Below are positions 34,660-42,805 of a DNA stretch of 64,000 nt, piece by piece. The number at the start of each line of letters is the position of its first letter. Position 1 is the stretch's first letter. A program made the translations under genes and the position numbers. The stretch covers positions 620,001 to 684,000 of the forward strand of contig NZ_VTFU01000002.1 of assembly GCF_009192735.1 (NCBI RefSeq), in the 5' to 3' direction. Below the pieces are notes generated by a model. The model saw only the letters and a program-made list of their open reading frames with translations, made no database searches and had not been told where the DNA came from. The DNA is from Arthrobacter gandavensis (GTDB lineage Bacteria; Actinomycetota; Actinomycetes; Actinomycetales; Micrococcaceae).

Positions 34660-35706
34660 TTACTTGCCGTGCGGAACGACGACGGCCCGGCCGGCAAGCT
34701 GGCCGGATTCCAGCTTCCGGTAGGCGTCCAGAGCCTGGTCCATGGTGAAGAGCTCCACATCGGGCTTGATCTGCCCGGCCCGGTACATGTCGACTACCTC
34801 ATGCAGGTCCTCGATGGTGCCCCAGTAGGTGTTGGTCAGGGTGGACTCATACGGGGTCTTGAAGAAATTCCACTCGTAGCCGCCGCCCGCAATGCCTACC
34901 ACGGTCAGCTTGGACTGCACGGCCATCGAGCCGGCGGCAGTGGCGACCGTGGGCGCAATTCCCACAAAGTCGAAGGCGGCGTCCACTCCGCGTCCTCCGG
35001 TGATTTCCCGGATGCGTTCGATCTGGCCCTCACCACCGGGAACAACGATGGCACCGCTGGCTGCGGCTTTGGCCATGGCTTCTTCCTTCATGTCGGTGGC
35101 GATCACGGTGGCACCGGTCAGTGCCTTCAGGATCTGTACCGCCATTTGGCCCAGTCCGCCCAAACCGATCACGAGGGCGAACTTACCGCCGCCATTCAGA
35201 TGCGGCAGCGCCGTCTTGATCGCGTGGTACGGAGTCAGCGCCGCATCGGAGAGCGGGGCGGCGGCCACGGGATCTGCGTCGCCCAGGGGCACCAGGTTGC
35301 GGACCGGAACCACCATGTATTCCGCCATGCCTCCGTCGCGGCCCAAGCCCATGCCCAGGTACGGCATCTCGGCTGCGTTCTCGCAGTAGGTGTCTTGGCC
35401 GCGGGAGCAGGCCTTGCAGCGGCCGCAGCCCACGGGACCATAGACCAGGTAGGCGGCACCGACCTCGACACCGGTGACACCCTCACCCAGTTCCTCCACC
35501 CAGCCGGAGTTCTCGTGCCCGAGGATGAACGCCGGCGGAATGGACCCGGGCGAGCCCTCGGCGAAGTCCTTGTAGAGAGCAACATCGGAGTGGCAGGCCC
35601 CGGCGCCGGCCACCTTCAGCAGTACTTCTCCGGGACCCGGCACCGGCCGGGGCACGTCCTTGATCTCGGGGAAGGTCTGCCACTTTTCAAAAACAACTGC
35701 GCGCAT
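34660..35706 (-). CDS. Zinc-dependent alcohol dehydrogenase
   Basis: 348 residues, medium-chain dehydrogenase. Catalytic zinc ligands are seen in GACHSD and GHENSG with a later Cys; the structural zinc site is CGRCKACSRGQDTYC. The Rossmann motif is GLGGLGQMAVQ, and the Asp in IATDM suggests NAD preference. ATG 35706 is supported by GAGGA about 8 bases upstream and by alignment of MRAVVFE to the family. The substrate is unknown; the phenylacetate context raises an aryl alcohol as a guess. Confidence 0.88.
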   Translation of the reverse strand: MRAVVFEKWQTFPEIKDVPRPVPGPGEVLLKVAGAGACHSDVALYKDFAEGSPGSIPPAFILGHENSGWVEELGEGVTGVEVGAAYLVYGPVGCGRCKACSRGQDTYCENAAEMPYLGMGLGRDGGMAEYMVVPVRNLVPLGDADPVAAAPLSDAALTPYHAIKTALPHLNGGGKFALVIGLGGLGQMAVQILKALTGATVIATDMKEEAMAKAAASGAIVVPGGEGQIERIREITGGRGVDAAFDFVGIAPTVATAAGSMAVQSKLTVVGIAGGGYEWNFFKTPYESTLTNTYWGTIEDLHEVVDMYRAGQIKPDVELFTMDQALDAYRKLESGQLAGRAVVVPHGK

Positions 35707-35996
35707 TATTCCAATCCTCTTTCGTCGTGCGGAATGCCCCCCAGCCCCAAGTCTATGCGTATGCATGTAGTGCGCGGGGTCACGCACCAAGCGCACGACG
35801 ACGGCGGTTCCCAGTGTCGCCGTCGTGCGCTAAGGTTGTCTCAGCTTCACGAGAGGTGGCCAACGGCCGGATCTGTTCCGGCTCTAAAAGCTCCGACTGG
35901 CCTCACACCAACCCCACTGTTCGGCGGGTGGTTCGGATGACGAAGCGGCCTGCAGCCACCCGGCACGGGCAAGGACAAACCGTAAAGGAACACACT
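35707..35996. other. Intergenic region with strong inverted repeats
   Basis: 290 bases between the alcohol dehydrogenase and the small gene at 35997. A stem formed by AGCGCACGAC...GGCG (35790-35806) and CGCCGTCGTGCGCT (35818-35831), with a GAC bulge, is the strongest. Downstream CCGGATCTGTTCCGG and GGCCAACGGCC form short hairpins. It may be a structured leader of the downstream gene. I do not recognise a known riboswitch or tRNA. Confidence 0.4.
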
Positions 35997-36383
35997 GTGA
36001 GCATTTCCAGTGACACTTCATGCGTCAGCTTCATCCCCGGCCACAACACCCCTGCCAGCCGGTCCGGCGGTCCGGCGGGGTTTGACGACTGGGTGGATGT
36101 CCAGGCCTACGCCGATATCGACCTTGACCTGCTCCAGCTGGTTGTCGATGGCCGGCAGCAGCTGATGTGGTTCCATGACCTGCCCGCTCTGGCGTTGGCG
36201 CTGGCTGGATCCGGAGGAGCGGCGCAGTGGTGCGCCCGCTATTCCACTCTCCTGGTTCCGGGCGGCTTCAACAGCCCGGCCCGGCGCTCTTTTTTCTCCT
36301 TGGCAGCGCCGGAGGGAGTGCGTCCCTGCCAGAGGGTTAGGGCAGCATCCGGCGTCGAAGCAGCTCCAGCACCCGTGGGCTGA
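35997..36383 (+). CDS. Conserved-looking hypothetical protein
   Basis: 128 residues. GTG 35997 is preceded by AAAGGA with 7-base spacing; an ATG at 35938 is a longer alternative. The centre (FDDWVDVQAYADIDLDLLQ ... LMWFHDLPALALAL) reads like a folded acidic domain, while the last 35 residues are Arg/Ala/Pro-rich and overlap the convergent phosphatase gene by 47 bases. I do not recognise a family. The codon pattern and ribosome site favour a real gene, but the 3' end is less certain. Confidence 0.5.
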   Translation: MSISSDTSCVSFIPGHNTPASRSGGPAGFDDWVDVQAYADIDLDLLQLVVDGRQQLMWFHDLPALALALAGSGGAAQWCARYSTLLVPGGFNSPARRSFFSLAAPEGVRPCQRVRAASGVEAAPAPVG

Positions 36384-37074
36384 GCCCGGCTGAACGCAGG
36401 TATTGTTCCGCGTCGAAGCCGTCCAGGGCGCGGAGCAGTTCCTTTCGGCCTTCGGCCACCCGGTCCCGGAGCTGGTCATCCGTCAGCGGCTTTTCACGCG
36501 GGTGCACCTGGGTGGTGTGGAAGGCGTTGATGCCCCGGACGGCCTGCTCGTAGTCGTCGGCGATGGCTTCGGGTTCCGCGCCGGCCAGCTGCAGCAGCAG
36601 CATAACGATCAGGCCGGTGCGGTCCCGGCCGGCCGAGCAGTGGATCACCACGGCGCCGTCGCCGGCCTCAGCGATGGCACGCATAACGGCTGCGATCTTC
36701 TCCGGCCAGCGCCGCAGGTTTTCCCGGTAGAAGCGTGGAGAGTCCATGTAGGGGCCGGTCAACGCGGTGAACTCCGGGTCCTGTGCCTCCTGCGTGGGAC
36801 GGTTCAGGAACGCAATATTCCGTACGGCCGACGGCGGAACCTCCGGGTCTGTGTCCCGGCGTCCGATCTCGGAGTCGTTCCGGAGGTCGACGACGGTGCG
36901 GACGCCGGCGTCGTGCGCCTGCCGCCAGCCGTTCTCGGTCAGCCATTCCGAGCGTCCCATCCGGAAGATCCGGCCCGGGGCCAGAGCCCCGCCGCCGGCA
37001 AGGGGAATGCCCCCAAGGTCACGGGCATTGGCGGCGCCCTCCCATGTCACGGTGCGGTCGGCGCGGTTATCCAT
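36337..37074 (-). CDS. Tyrosine/serine protein phosphatase (DSP/PtpB-like)
   Basis: 245 residues. The active-site loop HCSAGRDRTG gives Cys146 and Arg152, with an upstream DLRND and the N-terminal NARDLGG that typifies the PtpB/LipA-type phosphatases. These dephosphorylate proteins or phosphoinositides. ATG 37074 has only a weak upstream site. The 3' end overlaps the small plus-strand gene. It is divergent from the GyrI-like pseudogene, 86 bases away. Confidence 0.86.
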   Translation of the reverse strand: MDNRADRTVTWEGAANARDLGGIPLAGGGALAPGRIFRMGRSEWLTENGWRQAHDAGVRTVVDLRNDSEIGRRDTDPEVPPSAVRNIAFLNRPTQEAQDPEFTALTGPYMDSPRFYRENLRRWPEKIAAVMRAIAEAGDGAVVIHCSAGRDRTGLIVMLLLQLAGAEPEAIADDYEQAVRGINAFHTTQVHPREKPLTDDQLRDRVAEGRKELLRALDGFDAEQYLRSAGLSPRVLELLRRRMLP

Positions 37075-37160
37075 GCTTCCAGCCTAGGCCGAACCCGGCA
37101 GGGAATACTTGGCTCATCGACGTGGAACGCAGGCTCCACCTGATTGAAAAGGAACATGCC

Positions 37161-37627
37161 ATGTCACAGATCGAAGTCATCCAGAAGTCCCTGCCCGCCC
37201 TCCGGCTCGCCGCCCGGACCGCGGTGGTGTCCGAGCAGCCCGAGGTCCCCGGCGTCGTCGGCCCGCTCTTTGACGCCGTTGCCGCCGCGTTGCAGCCCAC
37301 CGGCGCCCCGCTGGACACACCGGTGGCACAGTATGACGCCGGCGAAGGCGGCCTGCGGATCCTTGCCGGATATGCCTATACCGGGGACGTGCCTGACGGC
37401 GTGGAAGCGGTCCAGCTGCCGGCCGTCGAGACGGCCCTGTGCGGTGTGCACTGGGGTCCATGGACCGCATAGCCGAGAGCTGGCAGGCCGTGCACGCTGA
37501 GGTTTTCGCCCGCGGATTCACTCCGTCAGGTCCCTGCCGGGAGCTGTACGTGCGGGCGGTGTCCAAGGACCAGTCGGATTGGGTGACCGAACTGCAGCAG
37601 CCGGTCACGCGCGTCCAGCTCAGCTAG
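37161..37627 (+). pseudogene. GyrI-like / AraC effector-binding domain protein, frameshifted
   Basis: ATG 37161 has AAAAGGA 8 bases upstream. Frame one reads 103 residues of a GyrI-like small-molecule-binding domain and ends at 37472. The rest of the domain (SMDRIAESWQAVHAEVFARG ... SGPCRELYVRA) continues in another frame to a stop at 37627. The shift falls at a run of four G (about 37453-37456): one more G would restore VHWGSMDRI and a protein of about 155 residues, the family's usual size. It is a single-base deletion in this genome or a sequencing error. It ends one base before the paaH stop on the other strand. Confidence 0.82.
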
Positions 37628-37628
37628 C

Positions 37629-38477
37629 TCACTGCCAGTCGAAGAACCCCTTGCCGGATTTGCGGCCGAGCTCGCCGCGGGCCACCTTGTCCCGCAGGAT
37701 CTGCGGCGGCTCGAACCGGGGACCGAGGGTGGAGGCGAGGTACTCGGCGATGCCCAGCCGGACATCCAGGCCCACAAGGTCGGTGGTCCGCAGCGGCCCG
37801 GTGGGGTGCCGGTAGCCCAGCACCATGGCGGCGTCGATGTCCTCGGGCGACGCGACGCCGTCCTCCACCATCCGCATGGCCTCCAGCGCGATGGCCACCC
37901 CCAGGCGGGAGCTGGCAAAGCCGGGAGCATCCTGCACGACGACGGGAGTCTTGCCCAGATCCCGAACCCACCCGGAGGCGGCCCCGGCCAGTTCATCTGA
38001 AGTCTGCGGTCCGAGCACCACCTCGATCAGTTCGGAGGCCGGGACCGGGTTGAAGAAGTGCAGCCCACAGAACCGTTCCGGGTGCCGCAGTTTTCCGGCG
38101 AGTTCGGCAATGGACAGCGAGGATGTGTTCGAGGCCAGCCAGGCGCCGGCCGCCAGCTGTTCCTCCACGGCTGTCAGGGCCTCGGCCTTGAGGCTGAAAT
38201 CCTCGGGCACGGCCTCCACCACAAGCTCACAGCCGGCAAAGTCGGCGTAGTCAGTCGAGGCGGACAGACGGGCGGTGAGGTCCGCGAGGGATTCGGCAAC
38301 CGTTCCCCGGTCCACGCTTTTGGCCAGGCTGCCGGCGACGCGCTCAAAGGCGGCGGCAGCGGCGTCGTCGTCGCGCTCCACCACCGTCACCCGCGAACCG
38401 GCCGTGCAGAAGGCATGGGCGATGCCCGCCCCCATGCGCCCGCCGCCCAGCACTCCCACGCTGGAGGGAACTGTCAT
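37629..38477 (-). CDS. paaH: 3-Hydroxyacyl-CoA dehydrogenase PaaH
   Basis: 282 residues. The NAD-binding GVLGGGRMGAGIAHAF starts the Rossmann domain; NTSSLSIAELA and FFNPVP carry the catalytic region with His in GLHFFNP; the C-terminal helical domain ends in KSGKGFFDW. It oxidises 3-hydroxyadipyl-CoA to 3-oxoadipyl-CoA. Its ATG overlaps the stop of the preceding crotonase gene (ATGA). Only one C-terminal domain is present, so it is the short form. Confidence 0.88.
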   Translation of the reverse strand: MTVPSSVGVLGGGRMGAGIAHAFCTAGSRVTVVERDDDAAAAAFERVAGSLAKSVDRGTVAESLADLTARLSASTDYADFAGCELVVEAVPEDFSLKAEALTAVEEQLAAGAWLASNTSSLSIAELAGKLRHPERFCGLHFFNPVPASELIEVVLGPQTSDELAGAASGWVRDLGKTPVVVQDAPGFASSRLGVAIALEAMRMVEDGVASPEDIDAAMVLGYRHPTGPLRTTDLVGLDVRLGIAEYLASTLGPRFEPPQILRDKVARGELGRKSGKGFFDWQ

Positions 38478-39232
38478 GGCTTGTTTTTCCGCTCGAGGAA
38501 CGCTGACATGCGGTCATACTTGGCGTCGGATTCGAAGAGGATTCCCTGGGCCAGGGTGTCGATCATGGGATGGGCCTCCGCCGGTGCCGCAAACACGGCT
38601 TTCGTGATCCGCACCGCCAGTGGATCCTGGCGGGCGATGCGGTCGGCCAGGGCATGGGCGGCGTCGAGCAGGTGCTCCGGGTCGGCAAGTTCCGTGACCA
38701 AGCGCACGGCCAGTGCCTCGTCGCCGGTGAGGATGCGGCCGGCCAGCAGGATTTCCTTGGCCAGCGGCTCGCCCACCAATTCCTTCAGCCGCCAGGTGGC
38801 GCCGGCGGCGGCCATGATGCCCAGCGATGTCTCCGGGTTGCCAATCTTCAGGCGCGGGGTGCCGATCCGAAAGTCAGCGGCGAAGGCCAGTTCCGCTCCC
38901 CCGCCGAGGGCGTAGCCGTCCATGGCGGCAATAACGGGCAGGGGCAGCTTCGCGATCCGGGCGAAAACGCTCGAATTGATGCCGCGCAGGGCGTCATCCC
39001 GGCGGCGTTCACGCAGCTGGACGATGTCAGCTCCGGAGGCGAACACGCCGCCGCTGCCGGCCAGGATCAGGATCCGGGGGTTCTCCTCCAGCCCGGCGCA
39101 CAGCTGGTGCAGTTCCTCGGCCATGCCAGCGTCGATGGCGTTGCGCACCTCGTGCCGGTTCAGGACGGCGGTGACCCGATCCTCGCCCTCGGTGACCTGC
39201 ACCGTGGTGAAAGAACTGTAGTCGGCACCCAT
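38474..39232 (-). CDS. paaF: Enoyl-CoA hydratase, probable PaaF
   Basis: 252 residues, crotonase fold. Oxyanion segments VFASGADI and DGYALGGGAELAFAADF and the NPETSLGI region with the catalytic Glu are present, as expected of a hydratase. It would hydrate 2,3-dehydroadipyl-CoA in the last part of phenylacetate breakdown. Its ATG directly follows the thiolase stop (TAG then ATG), and its stop overlaps the paaH start. Confidence 0.85.
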   Translation of the reverse strand: MGADYSSFTTVQVTEGEDRVTAVLNRHEVRNAIDAGMAEELHQLCAGLEENPRILILAGSGGVFASGADIVQLRERRRDDALRGINSSVFARIAKLPLPVIAAMDGYALGGGAELAFAADFRIGTPRLKIGNPETSLGIMAAAGATWRLKELVGEPLAKEILLAGRILTGDEALAVRLVTELADPEHLLDAAHALADRIARQDPLAVRITKAVFAAPAEAHPMIDTLAQGILFESDAKYDRMSAFLERKNKP

Positions 39233-40447
39233 CTAGACTGCCTCGATCAGCATGGCGGTGCCCTGGCCGACGCCGACGCACAGGGTGGCGATGCCGCGGG
39301 AAGCACCTTGGCGCTCCATCCGGTTCAGCAGCGTGATGGCAATCCGTGAGCCTGAGGAACCGAGCGGATGGCCCAGGGCAATGGCACCGCCGTCGCTGTT
39401 CACGATGTCCTCGCTCACGCCAAGGCGGCGGATGCAGGCCAGGGACTGGGTGGCGAACGCTTCGTTCAGTTCAAAGGCCCCGACGTCGGAAAGCTTCACG
39501 CCGCTGCGGGCAAGGACCTTCTGCGTGGCCGGCACCGGGCCGATGCCCATGATTTCGGGCGGCACTCCGGCCGATGCGCCGTCGACAATCCGGGCGCGGG
39601 CGGTCAGCCCGTAGTCGCGGATGGCACGCTCCGAAGCGACGATGACGGCGGAGGCGCCGTCGTTCAGGGAACTGGAATTCCCCGCGGTGACGATGCCGCC
39701 GGAGCGGACCACCGGGCGCAGCTTGGCCAGGACTTCGGGGGTGGTGCCCTCACGCGGGCCTTCGTCGGTGTCCACCACGGTGGTGTCGCCTTTGCGTCCC
39801 GGAACCGTGACCGGAACAATCTCGTCCTTGAACCGCCCGGCTGCGGTGGCGGCGATGGCGTTGTGGTGGGAGCGCGCCGCAAATGCGTCTGCGTCCGCAC
39901 GGGAAATGCCGTCCACGGCCGCCAGTTCCTCGGCCGTCTCCGGCATGGAGTAGGTCATCTTGCCGTCGCGGGACAGCTCTCCGGAGGTGAAGTGTTTGTT
40001 GGCAAAACGCCAGCCAATCGAAGTGTCGAAGGTGTCCCCCGGCTTGGCGAAGGCCGTGGTGGGCTTTTCGGTGACCCAGGGGGCGCGGCTCATGGATTCG
40101 GTGCCGCCGGCAATGACAATGTCGGCCGCACCGGACTTGATCATGTGCGAGGCCATGATGATCGCGGACAGGCCTGAAGCACACAGCCGGTTGACCGTGA
40201 TACCCGGAACTTCAGTGGGAAAGCCGGCCAGCAGAGCCGCCATGCGCGCCACGTTGCGGTTCTCCTCGCCGGCACCGTTGGCGTTGCCAAGGATCACTTC
40301 GTCGACGACGGCGGGGTCCAGCCCTTCGCGGGCGACCAGTTCGCGCAGCGTCAGGGCTGCGAGGTCGTCGGGGCGGACGCTGGAGAGTGCGCCGCCATAC
40401 CGGCCGACCGGAGTCCGCACTCCGCCCACGAGAAACGCTTCAGCCAT
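39233..40447 (-). CDS. paaJ: Thiolase, probable 3-oxoadipyl-CoA thiolase PaaJ
   Basis: 404 residues. Nucleophile Cys89 lies in NRLCASGLSA; GGTESMSRAPW, the His in ALGHPLGSSG and the second Cys in CVGVGQG complete the active site. It cleaves 3-oxoadipyl-CoA to succinyl-CoA and acetyl-CoA, or another 3-oxoacyl-CoA. ATG 40447 has GGGAG 6 bases upstream; the frame open to 40495 is rejected. First gene of the paaJ-paaF-paaH operon, behind a PaaR-like box. Confidence 0.87.
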   Translation of the reverse strand: MAEAFLVGGVRTPVGRYGGALSSVRPDDLAALTLRELVAREGLDPAVVDEVILGNANGAGEENRNVARMAALLAGFPTEVPGITVNRLCASGLSAIIMASHMIKSGAADIVIAGGTESMSRAPWVTEKPTTAFAKPGDTFDTSIGWRFANKHFTSGELSRDGKMTYSMPETAEELAAVDGISRADADAFAARSHHNAIAATAAGRFKDEIVPVTVPGRKGDTTVVDTDEGPREGTTPEVLAKLRPVVRSGGIVTAGNSSSLNDGASAVIVASERAIRDYGLTARARIVDGASAGVPPEIMGIGPVPATQKVLARSGVKLSDVGAFELNEAFATQSLACIRRLGVSEDIVNSDGGAIALGHPLGSSGSRIAITLLNRMERQGASRGIATLCVGVGQGTAMLIEAV

Positions 40448-40502
40448 GTCTGCTCCCACTGTTGATGCTGCGCGGCGGGCTTTGCTGTCCGGCACGGCGC
40501 TA

Positions 40503-40520
40503 TTTACTGACCGTTCGTTC
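40503..40520. promoter_or_regulatory. Candidate PaaR operator at the thiolase operon
   Basis: TTTACTGACCGTTCGTTC, identical over 18 bases to the paaA box, lies 56 bases upstream of the thiolase ATG. One half-site and the central CG are conserved; the outer half (TAGAAC) is degenerate, as at paaA. Confidence 0.62.
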
Positions 40521-40715
40521 TAGAACTGCGTCCTCAAACAATGGCACGGTGGTGCCGCGCGGTCAATGTTTTCGCCGGCCGACAATCCTGGGTTGGCCGC
40601 CGTCGGGCTGGGATGGGGCGACTTGGACGGTCCGGGTGAGCCTCCCTCCCCCTCCCGGACGGAACCTGTCCGCGATATGCAGGATTGGCAGGGCCGCCGT
40701 GGTTACGATCTGGCA

Positions 40716-41153
40716 ATGACCTTCAATATTCAGATTTGTGTTGACTGCGCCGACGCCCATTCCCAGGCGGACTGGTGGGCCGAAACCCTGGGCTGGGTTC
40801 CTGAACCCCTGGACCAGGCGCTGATTGACTCGCTGCTGGCGGACGGGACGATCGGGCCGGACCTGCTGATCAACCACAACGGGGAGCGCCGGTGGCGCGA
40901 CGGTGCTGCGATTTGCCGGCAGAGTGAAGTGGGCTCTCCGGATCGCCTGCGCATCCTGTTCCAGCCGGTTCCCGAGCCCAAGACGGCCAAGGACCGGATC
41001 CACTTGGACATCCACTTGAACGGGGCTGATAGGGACGTAATGCGCGCGGAGCTCGAAGCGCGGGGAGCCACTTTCCTGTATCAGGAGGAGCAGGGACCGT
41101 CCTCCTGGTACACCATGGCGGATCCCGAGGGCAACGAGTTCTGCATCGCCTAG
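40716..41153 (+). CDS. VOC-family (glyoxalase-like) protein
   Basis: 145 residues. It begins with FNIQICVDCADAHSQADWW and ends with GPSSWYTMADPEGNEFCIA, the two beta-alpha-beta modules of the vicinal oxygen chelate fold. The HLDIHL strand supplies a possible metal ligand. Function is open: dioxygenase, lyase or resistance roles occur in the family. The ATG has no strong ribosome site. The frame open upstream to 40566 would run through the promoter of the thiolase operon and is rejected. Confidence 0.78.
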   Translation: MTFNIQICVDCADAHSQADWWAETLGWVPEPLDQALIDSLLADGTIGPDLLINHNGERRWRDGAAICRQSEVGSPDRLRILFQPVPEPKTAKDRIHLDIHLNGADRDVMRAELEARGATFLYQEEQGPSSWYTMADPEGNEFCIA

Positions 41154-41186
41154 CGCTGACGCAATGGCCCAGCCCTGCCGCAATGC

Positions 41187-41918
41187 CTAGCCCTGCTGCA
41201 GCAGTTCCGCCGGAATGGCGTAGGTCAGCAGCACCGCGAGCAGGTTCTTGGCGGCGTGGACCCCGTAGGACAGCATGAAGTTGTTTCCCGCCCACACGTA
41301 GACGCCCACCAACACAGCACCCATGGCGAGGTACGGAAGCAGCACGGGCAGCGCCAGAGCCTCCTTGCCTGCAATGTGGATGCCCGCGAACAGCACCAGG
41401 GAGAGCGCGCAGCAGATCCAGATGTTGAGATATTTGCTCAGCTTGCCGATGAGCAGGTGGCGGAAAATGTACTCCTCGACAAATGGTGCAATCACCACCA
41501 GCAGCGGAATGATCAGCAGCGGCGGCAGGGAGACAACCAGCCCTTCAACCGCTTCCTGGTTTACGGCGGTTTCCGGTGGTCCGGCGACCGCCGCGACGAC
41601 GACGGTGAGCAGCAGCATCGCGAAGACGCCACCCGGGATGATGGCCAGGGTCAGCCACGGGCGGGTGGCCAGAATCCGCACTTCACGGACCACATACCGC
41701 CACGATGCCCACGCAGCCAGCGCACCGGCGGAAAGGTAGAACGCCAGGTTCACTGCATAGCCTGCCAGCAGCGGATCGGGAATCAGCTGCGTCAGGCCGG
41801 GGATACCCAGGCCCGGGGCATAGGTGAAGAGCAGGACAAAGAGGACGTAAAAGCCGGCGGCGAACGCGTCCCGGAGGGTGAAGGTGTAGGGCAGGGACGC
41901 TATGGCCGGCCGGGTCAT
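41187..41918 (-). CDS. CPBP-family intramembrane metalloprotease
   Basis: 243 residues with about seven hydrophobic segments. The CPBP (Abi) motifs are visible: EEYIFRHLL (EExxxR), FAGIH and YGVHAAKN (HxxxN). Members are glutamic-type or metal-linked membrane proteases used in prenyl-protein processing or bacteriocin immunity. ATG 41918 has AAAGGTGG upstream; the longer frame to 42056 is a shadow of nnrD. It follows nnrD by 11 bases. Confidence 0.83.
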   Translation of the reverse strand: MTRPAIASLPYTFTLRDAFAAGFYVLFVLLFTYAPGLGIPGLTQLIPDPLLAGYAVNLAFYLSAGALAAWASWRYVVREVRILATRPWLTLAIIPGGVFAMLLLTVVVAAVAGPPETAVNQEAVEGLVVSLPPLLIIPLLVVIAPFVEEYIFRHLLIGKLSKYLNIWICCALSLVLFAGIHIAGKEALALPVLLPYLAMGAVLVGVYVWAGNNFMLSYGVHAAKNLLAVLLTYAIPAELLQQG

Positions 41919-41929
41919 GCCTGCCACCT

Positions 41930-42805
41930 TTAGACCGTCAGCTCCGCCATGACGCGGGGCATGGCTTCGAGCAGTTCCCCCGCCAGGAAACTCAGCGGCC
42001 CCTGGGCTGCGGAGAGCCGGTCTCCAGCGGTGGAATGAAGATAGGTGCCCCAGCAAGCGGCCTGCTCGGGCGACGCCTTGCGGGCCAGGAAACCGCTGAT
42101 GGCACCGGCCAGCACGTCGCCGGACCCGGAGGTGCCCAGGCCGGAATTACCGGCGGGAATCATCCAGCAGCGGCCGTCAGGAGCGGCTATCAGCCCGTGC
42201 AGTGCCACTACGGCCTGATATTTCTCAGCGATGTCGACGGCGGCCTGCTCAGTATCGATGTCACTGTCCGGGTCCGCCTCCAGCAGCCGGGCGGCTTCCT
42301 TCTGGTTGGGCGTCAGGACCAGGCGTCCGGCCCAGCGCTGGTAAACCTCCGGCAGTCCGTGCAGCACGCCCAGTGCGTAGGCATCCAGGACGACGGCGGC
42401 GTCATCGTTCAGCAGCGGGCTGATGCCACGAAGCAGCTCCTCGGTTTGCCCGGCGTCGTCCAGGCCGGGCCCGAGCAGCAAAACGTCAGCAGATTCCAGA
42501 TCCGGGGCCAGCGCTTTCGCTGCCCGCGCGCCGGAGATCACGCCGTCGTCCTCAGGCAGGGGAACTGAACCCGATTCCGGCACTGCCACCGACACGGCCA
42601 CCGCCGCGGACTCCGTGACGGCCAGGGTTAGCCGCCCCGCGCCCACCCGCAGCGCGGCGCGTCCGGCGAGCAGGGCGGCCCCCGGGGAGCGCCGCGCTCC
42701 GCCGACCACCACCACGGTTCCGCGGTCCGACTTATCCGATGCGTCCCGGTTGACCTGCCAGTTCTTCAGCATGGCCGGGGTGACTACTTCAGCTGGGGTG
42801 GACAT
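41930..42805 (-). CDS. nnrD: ADP-dependent NAD(P)H-hydrate dehydratase
   Basis: 291 residues, ribokinase-like fold. Key elements are GTVVVVGGARRSPGAALLAGRAAL at the N-terminus, GPGLDD, LTPNQKEAARLL and NSGLGTSGSGDVLAG with the catalytic Asp. It repairs damaged hydrated NAD(P)H. No epimerase domain is fused, so NnrE must be elsewhere. ATG 42805 has GGAG about 10 bases upstream. It overlaps the histidine phosphatase gene by 17 bases and precedes the CPBP gene. Confidence 0.9.
   Translation of the reverse strand: MSTPAEVVTPAMLKNWQVNRDASDKSDRGTVVVVGGARRSPGAALLAGRAALRVGAGRLTLAVTESAAVAVSVAVPESGSVPLPEDDGVISGARAAKALAPDLESADVLLLGPGLDDAGQTEELLRGISPLLNDDAAVVLDAYALGVLHGLPEVYQRWAGRLVLTPNQKEAARLLEADPDSDIDTEQAAVDIAEKYQAVVALHGLIAAPDGRCWMIPAGNSGLGTSGSGDVLAGAISGFLARKASPEQAACWGTYLHSTAGDRLSAAQGPLSFLAGELLEAMPRVMAELTV

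Noticed and set aside
35832-35930. Possible tRNA
   Set aside because: Short GC hairpins are present, but no cloverleaf, no T-loop GTTCGANTC in place and no acceptor stem could be built.
37439-37627. Separate 62-codon gene
   Set aside because: It continues the domain of the gene starting at 37161 in a shifted frame and has no start signals of its own.
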